A program made the position numbers and the translations under genes. Source: Murimonas intestini (lineage in GTDB: Bacteria > Bacillota > Clostridia > Lachnospirales > Lachnospiraceae). Taken from it: DNA of 64,000 nucleotides. Below the pieces are notes generated by a model, which saw nothing but the letters and a program-made list of their open reading frames with translations, did no database searches and was not told the origin of the DNA. The stretch is taken from the NCBI GenBank assembly GCA_003148945.1, contig QGGY01000010.1, positions 1 through 64,000 on the forward strand. The letters are read 5' to 3'. Positions 44,423-53,685 of the stretch are shown here, piece by piece (within the stretch, counting starts at the first letter, position 1; each line of letters starts with the position of its first letter).

Positions 44423-44495
44423 GGGATCTTAGCTCAGCTGGGAGAGCATCTGCCTTACAAGCAGAGGGTCATAGGTTCGAGCCCTATAGGTCCCA
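44423..44495 (+). tRNA. tRNA-Val (TAC)
   Basis: The acceptor GGGATCT pairs with AGGTCCC, and the D-arm is AGCTCAGCTGGGAGAGC. The anticodon arm TCTGC-CTTACAA-GCAGA gives anticodon TAC, and the T-arm carries GGTTCGAGCC. CCA is not encoded. Confidence 0.95.
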
Positions 44496-44509
44496 TGATA
44501 ATTAAATAT

Positions 44510-44583
44510 GGCGGAATAGCTCAGTTGGCTAGAGCACACGGTTCATACCCGTGGTGTCGAGAGTTCAAATCTCCCTTCCGCTA
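44510..44583 (+). tRNA. tRNA-Met (CAT), elongator type
   Basis: The acceptor GGCGGAA pairs with TTCCGCT. The anticodon arm CACGG-TTCATAC-CCGTG gives anticodon CAT. The acceptor lacks the unpaired first base of initiator tRNA, and the body resembles elongator tRNA-Met of Firmicutes rather than tRNA-Ile2. It is 14 bases after tRNA-Val, so co-transcribed. Confidence 0.92.
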
Positions 44584-44589
44584 TTACTA

Positions 44590-44620
44590 AGCAGAGATGA
44601 TAAAGTCTCTGCTTTTTTAT
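44590..44620 (+). terminator. terminator of the tRNA-Val/Met unit
   Basis: AGCAGAGA / TCTCTGCT hairpin followed by TTTTTT. The rest of the gap up to 44775 shows nothing I can name. Confidence 0.8.
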
Positions 44621-44775
44621 TTTTCAGGAAACTTCATTTCCAGCAAAACAAAAACCTCCGGGGGATGCGCGGCTATTAATATTTCATAAACAAAAGTGAA
44701 ACGTAACGTCAATAAAGGGATGATATTCTTACACCATCAAGTAAAGCAGAGACAAATGAAAGGGAGATAAGCAGT

Positions 44776-45066
44776 ATGGCTAAATCAAAGTTAGTAAAAG
44801 CAAATGAAAAGATTGCCGAAGGTGTAGTTGACGGATACAAAAAAATTGAGAAAGGTGTAGTTGGCGGTTACAAAAAGATTGAAGAGGGAGCAGTAGGAGG
44901 TTTCAATAAGATAGCTGATAAGTTTGTAGACAACTTTCTGACAAAGGAGGGCGAATCCGTAGAGGACGCGAGAGCCAGACTTGCAAAGGAACAGAAGGAA
45001 AGAGAAGAAGCGGATAGGTTGGCTTTCGAAGAACGGCAGGCAAGAAGAAAGGCAGGTGTTGAATAA
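44776..45066 (+). CDS. 96-aa protein with amphipathic repeats
   Basis: A small soluble protein. Residues ~8-50 hold three near-repeats of the pattern KIxEGVVxGYKKI (IAEGVVDGYKKI, IEKGVVGGYKKI, IEEGAVGGFNKI), ending in a helical, highly charged tail (EDARARLAKEQKEREEADRL). No signal peptide is present. The layout suggests an amphipathic helix that could lie on a membrane or form a coiled coil. I do not recognise a known family. The stop TAA overlaps the ATG of a membrane protein gene by one base, so the two are likely coupled. Confidence 0.75.
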   Translation: MAKSKLVKANEKIAEGVVDGYKKIEKGVVGGYKKIEEGAVGGFNKIADKFVDNFLTKEGESVEDARARLAKEQKEREEADRLAFEERQARRKAGVE

Positions 45067-45434
45067 TGAAAAAGAGTACATTTACTGCAATGAGTTTAGG
45101 AACGATTGGCGGCATATTATTTGCCCTGGGAATGTGCATGGCGCTGATTCCGGAATGGAATGCATTCAGGCCCGGGGTTATTATGGGGGCAGCAGGTGCG
45201 GTTGTGCTGCTGATCATGGCAGGCGTTTGGAGAAAAATGGAAAACAAAGCTCCCATTAGGCTTTCAGGGAAAACAGTAGGAGCAGTTTTGATTGGAGTTA
45301 TCGGAGCCCTGCTTCTGGGAGTGGGTATGTGCCTTACAATGGTGTGGAGCAATTTGGTACTGGGCATTGTGATAGGGATCATTGGAATTATTGCTCTCCT
45401 CTGCCTGATTCCTTTTGTAAAAGGATTAAAGTAA
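45066..45434 (+). CDS. four-helix membrane protein of unknown function
   Basis: 122 aa with four clear membrane helices (about 8-26, 34-55, 72-92, 98-118), separated by short charged loops. The sequence has an internal two-fold look (GGILFALGMCMALIP and GALLLGVGMCLTMVW). No motif is recognised. It is coupled to the 96-aa amphipathic protein, which may bind to it at the membrane (inference). Confidence 0.75.
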   Translation: MKKSTFTAMSLGTIGGILFALGMCMALIPEWNAFRPGVIMGAAGAVVLLIMAGVWRKMENKAPIRLSGKTVGAVLIGVIGALLLGVGMCLTMVWSNLVLGIVIGIIGIIALLCLIPFVKGLK

Positions 45435-45840
45435 GCGGCGGCAGGAAGGATTAACCTGTGCAGGAAAAATGGAATTACCGGCGTCACAGTGTGTTATGAT
45501 CTTTGTCATAGGAATACAGGGTATCCGCTCCTAAGGGAAAACAATATAGTTGTGCAGTTTCGGTAAAAAAATATTGGACAGGATATTTGATAGTGAAAAA
45601 CTGATGGAATAAATTGAGATACCAAATTAATGCTTTAGTGAGAAAGAGCGAAATATAAGTATAAATGTATAAAAAAGTTGAACTGTATGCACAATTTCTT
45701 AAGTTTTCTTAAGGAACATAAGAATATTTTTTGTATTAATTAATGAAAAGGGCATGATTTTCCGGGACAAGTATGATAGGATAACCTCTGTAATGATTAT
45801 CGGGATAATCTGGTTATCCCAAAATGAGGAGGAAATTAGT
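45435..45840. other. 406-base gap with no recognised gene
   Basis: AT-rich stretch. It has a small hairpin GGGATAA / TTATCCC (about 45802-45820) just before the ribosome site of the next gene, and paired TTAAG motifs near 45700. I could not find a supported gene or riboswitch here. Confidence 0.5.
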
Positions 45841-46107
45841 ATGAAGAAAAAAGTTATTAGTTTAATGGCAGTTATGGCTTTAGCAGGAGCTTTAGCAGTA
45901 GGATGTGGAGAAAAAGCAAAAGAAACAGAAGCAAAGACAGAAGCAACAACAGAAGCAAAGACAGAAGCTAAAACAGAAGCAGCTGAAACAGAGGCAGCAC
46001 AGACAGAAGCTAAAACAGAAGCAGCAGCAACTGAGGCAGCACAGACAGAAGCAGCTGAAACAGAAGCAGCAGCAACAGAAGCGGCTGAAACAGAAGCAGC
46101 AGAATAA
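45841..46107 (+). CDS. lipoprotein made of TEA repeats
   Basis: 88 aa. A lipoprotein signal peptide (MKKKVISLMAVMALAG, lipobox AVGC at about 22) is followed almost only by Thr-Glu-Ala and Ala-Glu-Thr units (ETEAKTEA, ETEAAQTEA). The mature part would be an acidic, low-complexity helical tail attached to the membrane. There is no folded domain. I chose the ATG at 45841 because GAGGAGGAAA precedes it; the frame stays open upstream. It could be the shortened end of a larger lipoprotein, but the strong terminator after it suggests a complete gene. Confidence 0.75.
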   Translation: MKKKVISLMAVMALAGALAVGCGEKAKETEAKTEATTEAKTEAKTEAAETEAAQTEAKTEAAATEAAQTEAAETEAAATEAAETEAAE

Positions 46108-46119
46108 TGTAAAATTAAA

Positions 46120-46150
46120 AGAGCTTCCGGTATTCCGGGAGCTTTTTTTT
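46120..46150 (+). terminator. terminator of the TEA-repeat gene
   Basis: AGCTTCCGG / CCGGGAGCT hairpin with one G-U pair, followed by eight T. Confidence 0.85.
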
Positions 46151-46156
46151 AATTCC

Positions 46157-46210
46157 ATACACCTCCGTGCATCCCATAATTCAGATCCTTGCGGATGCAT
46201 GGAGGTGTAT
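46157..46210. repeat. long intergenic inverted repeat
   Basis: 18-bp arms beginning ATACACCTCC (46157-46174) and ending GGAGGTGTAT (46193-46210), with one mismatch and an 18-base loop. A second hairpin CTCTCCGG / CCGGAGAG follows at 46222-46246. No T-run follows either, and no gene is seen in 46108-46412. Confidence 0.7.
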
Positions 46211-46412
46211 AGAATACTTTGCTCTCCGGGAAAAACCTCCGGAGAGGGATGCAATAATAACAAATATGACTAAATAACCAGGATAAAAATTGTAGAATAA
46301 GACGAAATGATGATCCGGCATCAAAGAAAGCATAAAAGTCCTATCTAAAAACCTGATTAGGAGCTATTATTAATTAACAGGATATACGGCAGATTAAGGA
46401 GGGGATAAGTTC

Positions 46413-46874
46413 ATGGAAGACAGAGAGTTGATTAAAGAGGCATACAGAGCTCAGCAGTATTCATATTCACCATACTCAGGTTTTCAGGTAGGCGCGGCTC
46501 TGCTTGGCAGGAGCGGCCGGGTATATACAGGGTGCAATATAGAAAATGCTGCATATTCACCCACAAACTGTGCTGAAAGAACGGCATTTTTTAAGGCGGT
46601 TTCTGAAGGAGAGACGGAATTTAAGAAAATCGTTATTGTGGGAAACAAAAGAGGGGCATCTGAAGAGGAAAGGGATTATTGTGCGCCATGTGGTGTGTGC
46701 AGGCAGGTGATGGCGGAATTTTGTGATCCCGGAGAATTCCTTGTAATTCTGGCAAAGGGAGAGGATGATTACAGGGTCTTCCGCCTGGAGGAATTGCTGC
46801 CTCTGGGATTTTCAAAGGATAATCTGCAGAGTAAGGCAGATCGTAGTTATTCAGTAGGTTACGGCAGATCATAG
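46413..46874 (+). CDS. cdd: cytidine deaminase
   Basis: 153 aa, a little longer than the usual ~135. The zinc site is intact: CAERTAFF with the catalytic Glu, and PCGVCRQV with two Cys. It turns cytidine and deoxycytidine into uridine forms in pyrimidine salvage. The uridine phosphorylase gene follows 16 bases later in the same operon, a natural pathway pair. The ATG follows GGAGGGG. Confidence 0.95.
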   Translation: MEDRELIKEAYRAQQYSYSPYSGFQVGAALLGRSGRVYTGCNIENAAYSPTNCAERTAFFKAVSEGETEFKKIVIVGNKRGASEEERDYCAPCGVCRQVMAEFCDPGEFLVILAKGEDDYRVFRLEELLPLGFSKDNLQSKADRSYSVGYGRS

Positions 46875-46890
46875 AAAAGGAGTGTCAGAT

Positions 46891-47658
46891 ATGAAATATG
46901 CAGAAGAAGGTTTACAGTATCATATTGGAGTAAGGACAGGGGAAGTCGGCAAATATGTGATCATGCCGGGGGATCCCAAGAGATGTGAAAAGATTGCAAA
47001 TCATTTTGACAATGCCATATTAGTTGCTGACAACAGAGAATTTATTACTTATACAGGATACCTGGATGGCGTGAAGGTGAGCGTTACTTCCACGGGAATC
47101 GGCGGGCCTTCAGCGGCAATCGCCATGGAAGAGCTGGTGAAGGCCGGAGCTGACACCTTTATACGTGTTGGAACCTGCGGCGGCATGGATCTGGATGTGC
47201 AGAGCGGTGACGTGGTTATAGCCACAGGAGCCATCAGGATGGAGGGAACCAGTAAGGAATATGCGCCCATTGAATTCCCGGCGGTAGCTGATCTGAGTGT
47301 CGCCAATGCCCTTGCAGCGTCAGCCGGAAAGTTAGGCTACCGCTGTCATACAGGCGTAGTAGAGTGCAAAGACTCTTTCTATGGACAGCACGAACCGGAA
47401 AAGATGCCGGTCAGCTATGAGCTGCTCAACAAGTGGAATGCCTGGCTGCGCCTGGGATGCAAGGCTTCTGAAATGGAGTCTGCAGCGCTGTTTGTCGTCG
47501 GCAGCTATCTGAAGGTGCGCGTTGGTTCTGTATTCCTTGTGGTGGCAAATCAGGAAAGAGAGAAGCAGGGGCTTGCCAACGAGGTGGTTCATGATACAGA
47601 GAAGGCCATTACCACAGCCGTAGAGGCTCTGCGCATGCTGATTAAAGAGGATGCGTAA
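46891..47658 (+). CDS. udp: uridine phosphorylase
   Basis: 255 aa, normal length for this nucleoside phosphorylase, which splits uridine with phosphate into uracil and ribose 1-phosphate. Family motifs include [10 protein letters not shown] (phosphate site), VRVGTCGG-like [18 protein letters not shown] and a late loop near GLANEVV. I chose the ATG at 46891, eight bases after AAAGGAG; the GTG at 46882 overlaps the ribosome site. It works directly after cytidine deaminase from the upstream gene. Confidence 0.92.
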   Translation: MKYAEEGLQYHIGVRTGEVGKYVIMPGDPKRCEKIANHFDNAILVADNREFITYTGYLDGVKVSVTSTGIGGPSAAIAMEELVKAGADTFIRVGTCGGMDLDVQSGDVVIATGAIRMEGTSKEYAPIEFPAVADLSVANALAASAGKLGYRCHTGVVECKDSFYGQHEPEKMPVSYELLNKWNAWLRLGCKASEMESAALFVVGSYLKVRVGSVFLVVANQEREKQGLANEVVHDTEKAITTAVEALRMLIKEDA

Positions 47659-47674
47659 CACGGAGATTCTTTTC

Positions 47675-47704
47675 TTGACATTTCCTTTAATTCTATGTTA
47701 TAGT
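47675..47704 (+). promoter_or_regulatory. promoter of the mntP transcript
   Basis: TTGACA (47675-47680), about 18 bases, TATAGT (47699-47704). Confidence 0.7.
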
Positions 47705-47714
47705 TATTGCCAAT

Positions 47715-47832
47715 ATAAGGGAGTAGTCAGCGCTTTATAGCGTGATGAGGCCAACATACTGGAATCGGGATTCCTGGCTTTGTATTAAATGACGAGACTT
47801 ATCTGTTAAAATACAGATAAGCCTCGTTTTTT
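47715..47832 (+). ncRNA. yybP-ykoY manganese riboswitch
   Basis: The leader has the class features AAGGGAGTAG near its start, GGCCAAC in the middle and TTAAATGACGAGAC near its end. A terminator formed by ACGAG-CTTATCTGT / ACAGATAAG-CTCGT and a T-run follows. These RNAs bind Mn2+ and turn on efflux genes. The gene controlled is a MntP-type manganese exporter, which fits. Confidence 0.88.
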
Positions 47833-47875
47833 GTGCATAGCAATAGTATGATCACATTCTAAGGAGGAAAGAAAA

Positions 47876-48430
47876 ATGAGTTTATGGGAGTTGTTTATTA
47901 TCGCGGTAGGATTATCAATGGATGCATTTGCAGTATCCATCTGTAAGGGGCTGTCTGTACAGAAAGTCTGTCCCAGGCATTGTCTGACGGCAGGAATATA
48001 TTTCGGAGGCTTCCAGGCAATTATGCCGCTGCTGGGCTATCTTCTGGGTACACAGTTCCAGGCGCTGATCACAAGTGTAGACCACTGGATCGCGTTCATA
48101 CTTCTGGGGCTGATCGGAGTCAATATGATCAGGGAGTCACGCAGTGAGGAAGAAAAACTGGACGGCTGCTTCAGCTGCAAGGCGATGCTGCCTTTGGCTG
48201 TAGCCACAAGCATTGATGCTCTGGCAGTGGGAGTAACTTTTGCTTTTCTGCAGGTTGATATTGTGTCGGCCGTGATTTTTATAGGCGTAGTGACCTTTAT
48301 ATTCTCCGCAGTGGGTATCAAGGTTGGAAATGTATTTGGGGAAAAATATAAGTCCAGGGCTGAGCTGTTTGGAGGGCTTGTGCTGGTGGCAATGGGCATA
48401 AAGATATTGATTCAGCACTTGATGGGATAA
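47876..48430 (+). CDS. mntP: manganese efflux pump MntP
   Basis: 184 aa with six membrane helices in two inverted halves, each carrying an Asp motif in a helix ([14 protein letters not shown] and [14 protein letters not shown]). This is the DUF204 family known for Mn2+ export. The upstream manganese riboswitch supports that function. The ATG follows AAGGAGGAAA. The last helices are complete, and the length is typical (~185). Confidence 0.95.
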   Translation: MSLWELFIIAVGLSMDAFAVSICKGLSVQKVCPRHCLTAGIYFGGFQAIMPLLGYLLGTQFQALITSVDHWIAFILLGLIGVNMIRESRSEEEKLDGCFSCKAMLPLAVATSIDALAVGVTFAFLQVDIVSAVIFIGVVTFIFSAVGIKVGNVFGEKYKSRAELFGGLVLVAMGIKILIQHLMG

Positions 48431-48547
48431 TTTTAGATTGCACGTTTTTCTTTTCAGAAATGGGGAAACATGTTAGAATAAAGGCATTCAAGAAAATTAA
48501 CAGGGAATCTGCCGCCTCTGGGGGCAGAGAAATGAAGGAGTGTATAT

Positions 48548-49099
48548 ATGCGGGTTGGTATGGGATATGATGTGCACAAATTGGTGGAGGGCCGCAGGCT
48601 CATTTTAGGAGGGGTGGATATCCCCTATGAGAAGGGGCTTCTGGGACATTCTGATGCAGATGTGATACTGCATGCTGTCATGGATGCTCTTCTGGGAGCG
48701 GCGGCGCTGGGAGATATCGGAAAACATTTCCCGGATACAGATGAGAAATACAGAGGTATTTCCAGCATCGCGCTTTTGGAGCATGTGAGAGGGCTGCTGG
48801 AGGAAAACAACTATCTGATCGAAAATATAGACGGTACGATCATCGCCCAGCGGCCAAAGCTGAGGCCGTATATTGAACAGATGGAAGAAAATATAGCCAG
48901 TGCGCTTAAAATAGAAAAAAACAGGGTCAATATAAAGGCCACTACAGAGGAAGGGCTTGGTTTTACAGGCACTGGTGAGGGTATCTCGGCCCAGGCCATA
49001 TGCTGCCTGCTTCCGATCATGGACCTGGTGGCTGACGACAGGGCGTCTTTTGGAGGGTGCCCCGGCTGCGGCGGCTGCCGCGGAAAAATAGAGAAGTAA
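48548..49099 (+). CDS. ispF: 2-C-methyl-D-erythritol 2,4-cyclodiphosphate synthase, with Cys-rich tail
   Basis: 183 aa. The IspF core (about 1-158) is complete: metal ligands GYDVHKL (Asp8, His10), [25 protein letters not shown], and [11 protein letters not shown] near the end. It makes the cyclic diphosphate of the non-mevalonate isoprenoid pathway. The core normally ends near residue 158; here it continues with a tail [15 protein letters not shown] that has three Cys close together. The tail may bind metal, or be a lineage feature of no known purpose. The ATG follows AAGGAG. Confidence 0.92.
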   Translation: MRVGMGYDVHKLVEGRRLILGGVDIPYEKGLLGHSDADVILHAVMDALLGAAALGDIGKHFPDTDEKYRGISSIALLEHVRGLLEENNYLIENIDGTIIAQRPKLRPYIEQMEENIASALKIEKNRVNIKATTEEGLGFTGTGEGISAQAICCLLPIMDLVADDRASFGGCPGCGGCRGKIEK

Positions 49100-49155
49100 A
49101 TAAAAGAAAATAAAAGAAGATAATTATATGGCAAATGTGCGTCAGGAGAACATGT

Positions 49156-50328
49156 ATGCTGAGACTGAAGAAGCTGGAAAAAGATGAGAACCGGAGGACG
49201 AGGCCGCTTTATGAGGAAATATTTACTGAGGACAGCAAGGACTTTGTAGATTATTATTATCACTGTAAGGCATCTGAAAATGAAATATATGTGATAGAAG
49301 AGTATGACAGCGCCCGGGAGGATCAGGATGAGGGGGAGATCGTGTCAATGCTTCACCTGAATCCATACAGGCTCTCAGTCTGCGGTTCAGAGATGGACTA
49401 CCATTATATAGTGGCAGTGGCAACAAAAGAGAGATGCCGCCATCAGGGAATGATGAAGAAGCTTATCCTGACATCCCTGGGAGAAATGTATGAGAGAAAA
49501 GAACCCTTTACATTTCTGATGCCAGCTGCAGAAGCCATATATACTCCATTTGGATTCAGATATATGAATTGCAGGAAAACTGCGGTTGTGAAAAGAGACA
49601 GGATCACAGAGCACTCTTCCGTGGACGGCAGTCAGGATCTGACAGCGGCAGAAGAGAGCGGGAGGTTTTGGTGCACCGTGGCCGGACCAGGGGATCTCGA
49701 GGCTTTGTCATCGTTTTCAGGACAGTATCTGGAAAATAATTATGATATATATGCTGTGCGGAGCACACAGTATTGTGAGCGGCTGTTAAAGGAGCAGGTG
49801 AGTGAGAACGGCAGGATAGTTCTTATGAAGGATGGCAGCGGCCTGGCAGGTTATTTTCTCGCTCCTGATAAGGCTGTTCACCCGGAGGACGGGCTTGTGG
49901 AAATAAGGGAGCCTGCTGCCAGGAAAGAACTGCTGGGCCTGCTTTTGGAGGCTGCTGCCGGATGGCTGGATTCCTGTGAAAAGATAAGGCTTCTGGATTT
50001 CGGGGATGATCTGGAATGTGTACTGGCAGAAGAATACAGCGCTGATATAGAAGATGTGCCGCTCATGATGGGCAGGATCGTCCATCTGGAGACTCTGATG
50101 GAATCCCTTAGGACAAAGAAGCAGGTTTCCTTCTATGTGATTGTGGAGGATGAGCTTTTGGTCCAGAACTCCGGGGCATATTACTGTACCCTGGGAAGCA
50201 CAGGGAGCAGCTGCAGGAGAGTCACCCACAGGGAGGCCAGGGAGAAGGGGGCACCCGTCGTCTCAGCGGCCAGGCTTGGAGAAGAGATATTTAAATCTAA
50301 AAAAATTTTTCTGGATGAGACAGTGTGA
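49156..50328 (+). CDS. Eis-like GNAT acetyltransferase
   Basis: About 390 aa. The N-terminal GNAT domain has the acetyl-CoA motif VATKERCRHQGMMKKLI (about 85-101). A second, degenerate GNAT-like domain and a C-terminal sterol-carrier-like domain complete the Eis/YkkB layout of clostridial members. The substrate is not known; related enzymes acetylate aminoglycosides or lysines. I chose the ATG at 49156, seven bases after AGGAG; an earlier in-frame ATG at 49135 has no ribosome site. Confidence 0.82.
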   Translation: MLRLKKLEKDENRRTRPLYEEIFTEDSKDFVDYYYHCKASENEIYVIEEYDSAREDQDEGEIVSMLHLNPYRLSVCGSEMDYHYIVAVATKERCRHQGMMKKLILTSLGEMYERKEPFTFLMPAAEAIYTPFGFRYMNCRKTAVVKRDRITEHSSVDGSQDLTAAEESGRFWCTVAGPGDLEALSSFSGQYLENNYDIYAVRSTQYCERLLKEQVSENGRIVLMKDGSGLAGYFLAPDKAVHPEDGLVEIREPAARKELLGLLLEAAAGWLDSCEKIRLLDFGDDLECVLAEEYSADIEDVPLMMGRIVHLETLMESLRTKKQVSFYVIVEDELLVQNSGAYYCTLGSTGSSCRRVTHREAREKGAPVVSAARLGEEIFKSKKIFLDETV

Positions 50329-50380
50329 CGTGATCCCTATTGACAAACAGAAAAATATTGCATAGACTAGTTCCATATCT

Positions 50381-50424
50381 GTTACTGGCCGCGGAGTGTG
50401 TTACTGGTCGGAGTGAACAGTAAT
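50381..50424 (-). repeat. dispersed hairpin repeat, copy C (reverse orientation)
   Basis: Reverse complement of the family: CGGAGTGAACAGTAA at the right end and GCGGAGTGTGTTACTGGTC to its left, matching the extended copies at 62365 and 63569 but lacking two bases at the hairpin tip. It lies in the leader of cysS. Confidence 0.65.
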
Positions 50425-50466
50425 GTATTTCTTGCCGGGCGGCAGGAGGAAGAGAGGAAAAAAGAG

Positions 50467-51873
50467 ATGAAAATATATAATACATTGACAAAACAGAAGG
50501 AAGAATTTATTCCATTGGAGCCCGGACATGTCAGCATGTATGTCTGCGGACCTACAGTTTATAATTTTATCCATATAGGAAATGCACGGCCCATGATCGT
50601 ATTTGATACAGTAAGACGATATATGGAGCATAAAGGATATGATGTAAATTATGTATCCAACTTTACAGATGTGGATGATAAGATTATTGCCAAAGCCATT
50701 GAAGAAGGTGTGACGTCTGAGGAAGTGGCACAGCGTTATATTGCGGAGTGCAAGAAGGATATGGCAGACATGAATGTGAAGCCGGCTACCACGCATCCTC
50801 TGGCTACCCAGGAGATCGGCGGTATGATAGAGATGATCTCTGATCTGATAGAGAAGGGGTATGCATACAACGTAAACGGCACAGTGTATTTCAGGACAAG
50901 AAAGTTTGAAGAATATGGAAAGCTCTCTCACAAGAACCTGGAGGATCTGAGGTCGGGGAACCGCTCTCTGCTCGTATCAGGAGAAGACCAGAAGGAGGAT
51001 CCGCTGGATTTTGTTCTCTGGAAACCAAAAAAAGAGGGAGAACCGGCATGGGATTCACCATGGAGCGCAGGGCGGCCGGGTTGGCATATTGAGTGCTCAG
51101 TAATGTCAAAGAAATACCTGGGAGAAGAGATAGATATACATGCAGGCGGCGAGGATCTCGTATTCCCCCATCATGAAAATGAGATCGCACAGAGCGAGGC
51201 ATGCAATGGCAGACATTTTGCGCGCTACTGGATGCACAATGCATTCTTGAATATTGATAATAAAAAGATGTCAAAATCTCTGGGCAATTTCTTTACTGTC
51301 CGTGAGATCGGTGAGAAATATGACCTCCAGGTATTGCGTTTCTTTATGCTCAGCGCCCACTACAGAAGCCCGCTTAATTTCAGCGCGGAACTTATGGAGT
51401 CATCCAAGAATGCACTTGAGCGTATCGTGACAGCAGTGGAGAATCTGAAGTTTTTAAAGGAGGCTGCCAAAACTGAGGAATTAAAGCCGGAGGAAGCAGC
51501 AGGACTTACAGAGCTGGATGCCTTTGAGAAAAAATTCGATGAGGCAATGGATGACGATTTTAATACAGCAGATGCTATCTCAGCTATTTTTGAGCTGGTG
51601 AGGTTTGCAAATACCACGGTGGGTGGGGAGAATTCAAAAGCTTATATCCAGGCTGTGCTGGATAGGGTTACAGCCCTGAGCGATATCCTGGGACTCATTG
51701 TGGAGAAGAAAGAGGAGATGCTGGATCAGGATATTGAAAAGCTGATTGAGGACCGCCAGACTGCCAGAAAAGCAAAGGATTTTGCGAAGGCGGATGAGAT
51801 CAGGAACCTGCTGCTGGAGAAGGGGATCATCCTGGAGGATACAAGAGAAGGTGTGAAATGGAAAAGGGCATAG
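50467..51873 (+). CDS. cysS: cysteine--tRNA ligase
   Basis: 468 aa, a normal class I CysRS. Motifs: a Cys zinc ligand in [18 protein letters not shown] (containing the HIGN signature), the LDFVLWKP and [21 protein letters not shown] regions, and KMSKSLGN. I chose the ATG at 50467 because AGAGGAAA lies before it; the frame opens 69 bases earlier inside repeat copy C. It is the first gene of the conserved set cysS-mrnC-rlmB-sigH. Its stop overlaps mrnC by 16 bases. Confidence 0.95.
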   Translation: MKIYNTLTKQKEEFIPLEPGHVSMYVCGPTVYNFIHIGNARPMIVFDTVRRYMEHKGYDVNYVSNFTDVDDKIIAKAIEEGVTSEEVAQRYIAECKKDMADMNVKPATTHPLATQEIGGMIEMISDLIEKGYAYNVNGTVYFRTRKFEEYGKLSHKNLEDLRSGNRSLLVSGEDQKEDPLDFVLWKPKKEGEPAWDSPWSAGRPGWHIECSVMSKKYLGEEIDIHAGGEDLVFPHHENEIAQSEACNGRHFARYWMHNAFLNIDNKKMSKSLGNFFTVREIGEKYDLQVLRFFMLSAHYRSPLNFSAELMESSKNALERIVTAVENLKFLKEAAKTEELKPEEAAGLTELDAFEKKFDEAMDDDFNTADAISAIFELVRFANTTVGGENSKAYIQAVLDRVTALSDILGLIVEKKEEMLDQDIEKLIEDRQTARKAKDFAKADEIRNLLLEKGIILEDTREGVKWKRA

Positions 51874-52298
51874 AATCCCTGGCGGCCTATCTGAAGGAAG
51901 AATTTCAGATGGGGGAGGTGGATATCAGGACATATTCACCTTTGACGCTGGCCTACATAGGAGATGCTGTCTATGATCTGATCATACGGACTTTAGTTGT
52001 GGAGCGGGGAAACTGCCCGCCCCACAAGCTGCATAAAAGGACAAGCCAGATCGTGAAGGCGCCTGCCCAGGCGGAAATGATTGAGAGGATACTGCCGCTG
52101 CTTGGCGGGGAGGAAGAACAGATATATAAAAGAGGCCGCAATGCAAAATCGTTTTCTACGGCCAAAAACGCGTCTGTGCTGGAATACAGAAAGGCTACGG
52201 GCCTGGAAGCCCTGATGGGCTTTCTGTACCTCAGGGGTGATATGGGGCGTATCGTAGAGCTGGTAAAGGCCGGGCTGGATAAAGGAGAAGAAGGATGA
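51858..52298 (+). CDS. mrnC: Mini-ribonuclease 3
   Basis: 146 aa RNase III-type catalytic domain without a double-stranded-RNA-binding domain, used to mature 23S rRNA. Catalytic motifs are [14 protein letters not shown] with its Glu/Asp and [17 protein letters not shown] near the C-terminal half. It is placed between cysS and rlmB as in Bacillus. Its start overlaps the cysS end, and its TGA overlaps the ATG of rlmB, so coupling is expected. Confidence 0.93.
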   Translation: MEKGIESLAAYLKEEFQMGEVDIRTYSPLTLAYIGDAVYDLIIRTLVVERGNCPPHKLHKRTSQIVKAPAQAEMIERILPLLGGEEEQIYKRGRNAKSFSTAKNASVLEYRKATGLEALMGFLYLRGDMGRIVELVKAGLDKGEEG

Positions 52299-53035
52299 GA
52301 TACGAAGAACTGACTATAGAGGGGCGCAATGCTGTCATGGAAGCTTACCGTTCAGGAAAGACCATAGACAAGCTTTTTGTGCTGGACGGATGCCAGGACG
52401 GCCCGGTGCGCTCTATTATAAGAGAAGCTAAGAAACAGGATACCCTGCTCAGCTATGTGGCAAAGGAAAGACTTGACCAGATGTCTGAGACAGGAAAGCA
52501 TCAGGGCGTCATAGCCTATGCCGCTGCATATGAATATGCTGAGGTAGAGGATATGCTGAAGCTGGCTGAGGAAAAAGGAGAACCGCCGTTTCTGTTTTTG
52601 CTGGATAATATTGAAGATCCCCATAATCTGGGGGCCATCATCAGGACTGCGAATCTGGCAGGTGCCCACGGAGTCATTATACCGAAGCGCCGGGCAGTGG
52701 GACTGACGGCCACTGTGGCAAGGACGTCGGCAGGGGCATTGAATTATACGCCTGTGGCAAAGGTGACAAATCTCTCGGCAGTTATTGAAGAACTGAAGGA
52801 GAAAGGGCTCTGGTTCGTCTGCGCAGATATGGGCGGCGAGGTGATGTACAGCCTGAATCTGAAAGGCCCCATAGGGCTTGTGATCGGCAGTGAAGGAGAA
52901 GGGGTCAGCCGGCTGGTTAAGGAGAGATGTGATTTTGTGGCATCCATTCCAATGAAGGGAGATATTGATTCATTGAATGCTTCTGTAGCAGCAGGCGTGC
53001 TGGCATATGAGATCGTGCGCCAGAGGATGTCGTAG
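52295..53035 (+). CDS. rlmB: 23S rRNA (guanosine-2'-O-)-methyltransferase RlmB
   Basis: 246 aa SPOUT-type methyltransferase with an N-terminal substrate-binding part and the C-terminal knot: LLDNIEDPHNLGAIIRTANLAGAHGVI, ARTSAGALNYTPV, VIGSEGEGVS, SIPMKGDIDSLNASVAAGVLAYE. It methylates a guanosine of 23S rRNA. The operon position fits. Its stop adjoins the ATG of sigH with no gap. Confidence 0.93.
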   Translation: MRYEELTIEGRNAVMEAYRSGKTIDKLFVLDGCQDGPVRSIIREAKKQDTLLSYVAKERLDQMSETGKHQGVIAYAAAYEYAEVEDMLKLAEEKGEPPFLFLLDNIEDPHNLGAIIRTANLAGAHGVIIPKRRAVGLTATVARTSAGALNYTPVAKVTNLSAVIEELKEKGLWFVCADMGGEVMYSLNLKGPIGLVIGSEGEGVSRLVKERCDFVASIPMKGDIDSLNASVAAGVLAYEIVRQRMS

Positions 53036-53647
53036 ATGGGCAGATATGATGATTGTGCCGATGAGGAACTGCTTGTGCAGGCCAAAGAAGGTAATGCGGA
53101 GATTATCGATCATATCATGGAGAAATACAAGCACCTGGTCAGGAAAAAGGCCAGGGCTTTGTATCTCATGGGCGGAGATAATGACGACCTGATCCAGGAG
53201 GGAATGATAGGCCTTTTTAAAGCCATCCGGGATTTTGACCAGGCAAAGGAGGCTTCCTTCAGGAGTTTTGCGGATATGTGCATCTCACGGCAGCTTTACA
53301 GCGCCATACAGGCATCTAACAGACAGAAGCACGTTCCTCTTAATACATATATATCCCTGTACTCGGGGACAGTCAGCCAGGATGAGCGTGAGATACCCCT
53401 TCAGGAGGTTCTGGCCTCTTCGGGCCTGGATAATCCGGAGGAACTTGTGATCGGTCAGGAGAATGCCCGGATGATGGAGGAAGAGCTGAAGAAAAGCCTC
53501 AGCCTCTACGAGAGGGAGGTGCTGAGCCTCTATCTGGAGGGAAAGGACTATGCAGAGATAGGAAGTATAATGGGAAAGACACAAAAATCCATTGATAATG
53601 CCCTGCAGAGGATCAGGAAGAAGGTGTTGACGGGAATTGAACCGTGA
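53036..53647 (+). CDS. sigH: sporulation sigma factor SigH
   Basis: 203 aa. Sigma-70 region 2 (about 10-90: DDLIQEGMIGLFKAIRDFD and SFRSFADMCISRQLYSAIQ) and region 4 with a helix-turn-helix (EGKDYAEIGSIMGKTQKSIDNALQRIRKK). The size, the DDLIQEGMIGL motif and placement after rlmB identify the SigH of Bacillus and Clostridia, which directs the transition to sporulation. The start ATG directly abuts the rlmB stop. This supports a spore-forming or sporulation-derived lineage. Confidence 0.92.
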   Translation: MGRYDDCADEELLVQAKEGNAEIIDHIMEKYKHLVRKKARALYLMGGDNDDLIQEGMIGLFKAIRDFDQAKEASFRSFADMCISRQLYSAIQASNRQKHVPLNTYISLYSGTVSQDEREIPLQEVLASSGLDNPEELVIGQENARMMEEELKKSLSLYEREVLSLYLEGKDYAEIGSIMGKTQKSIDNALQRIRKKVLTGIEP

Positions 53648-53685
53648 CCTTCTCATTACCCAAAAAGTTCACATGCGTTACATGA

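Noticed and set aside
44510-44583. The CAT tRNA as tRNA-Ile2 or initiator tRNA
   Set aside because: The acceptor is fully paired at base 1 and the body follows Firmicute elongator tRNA-Met.
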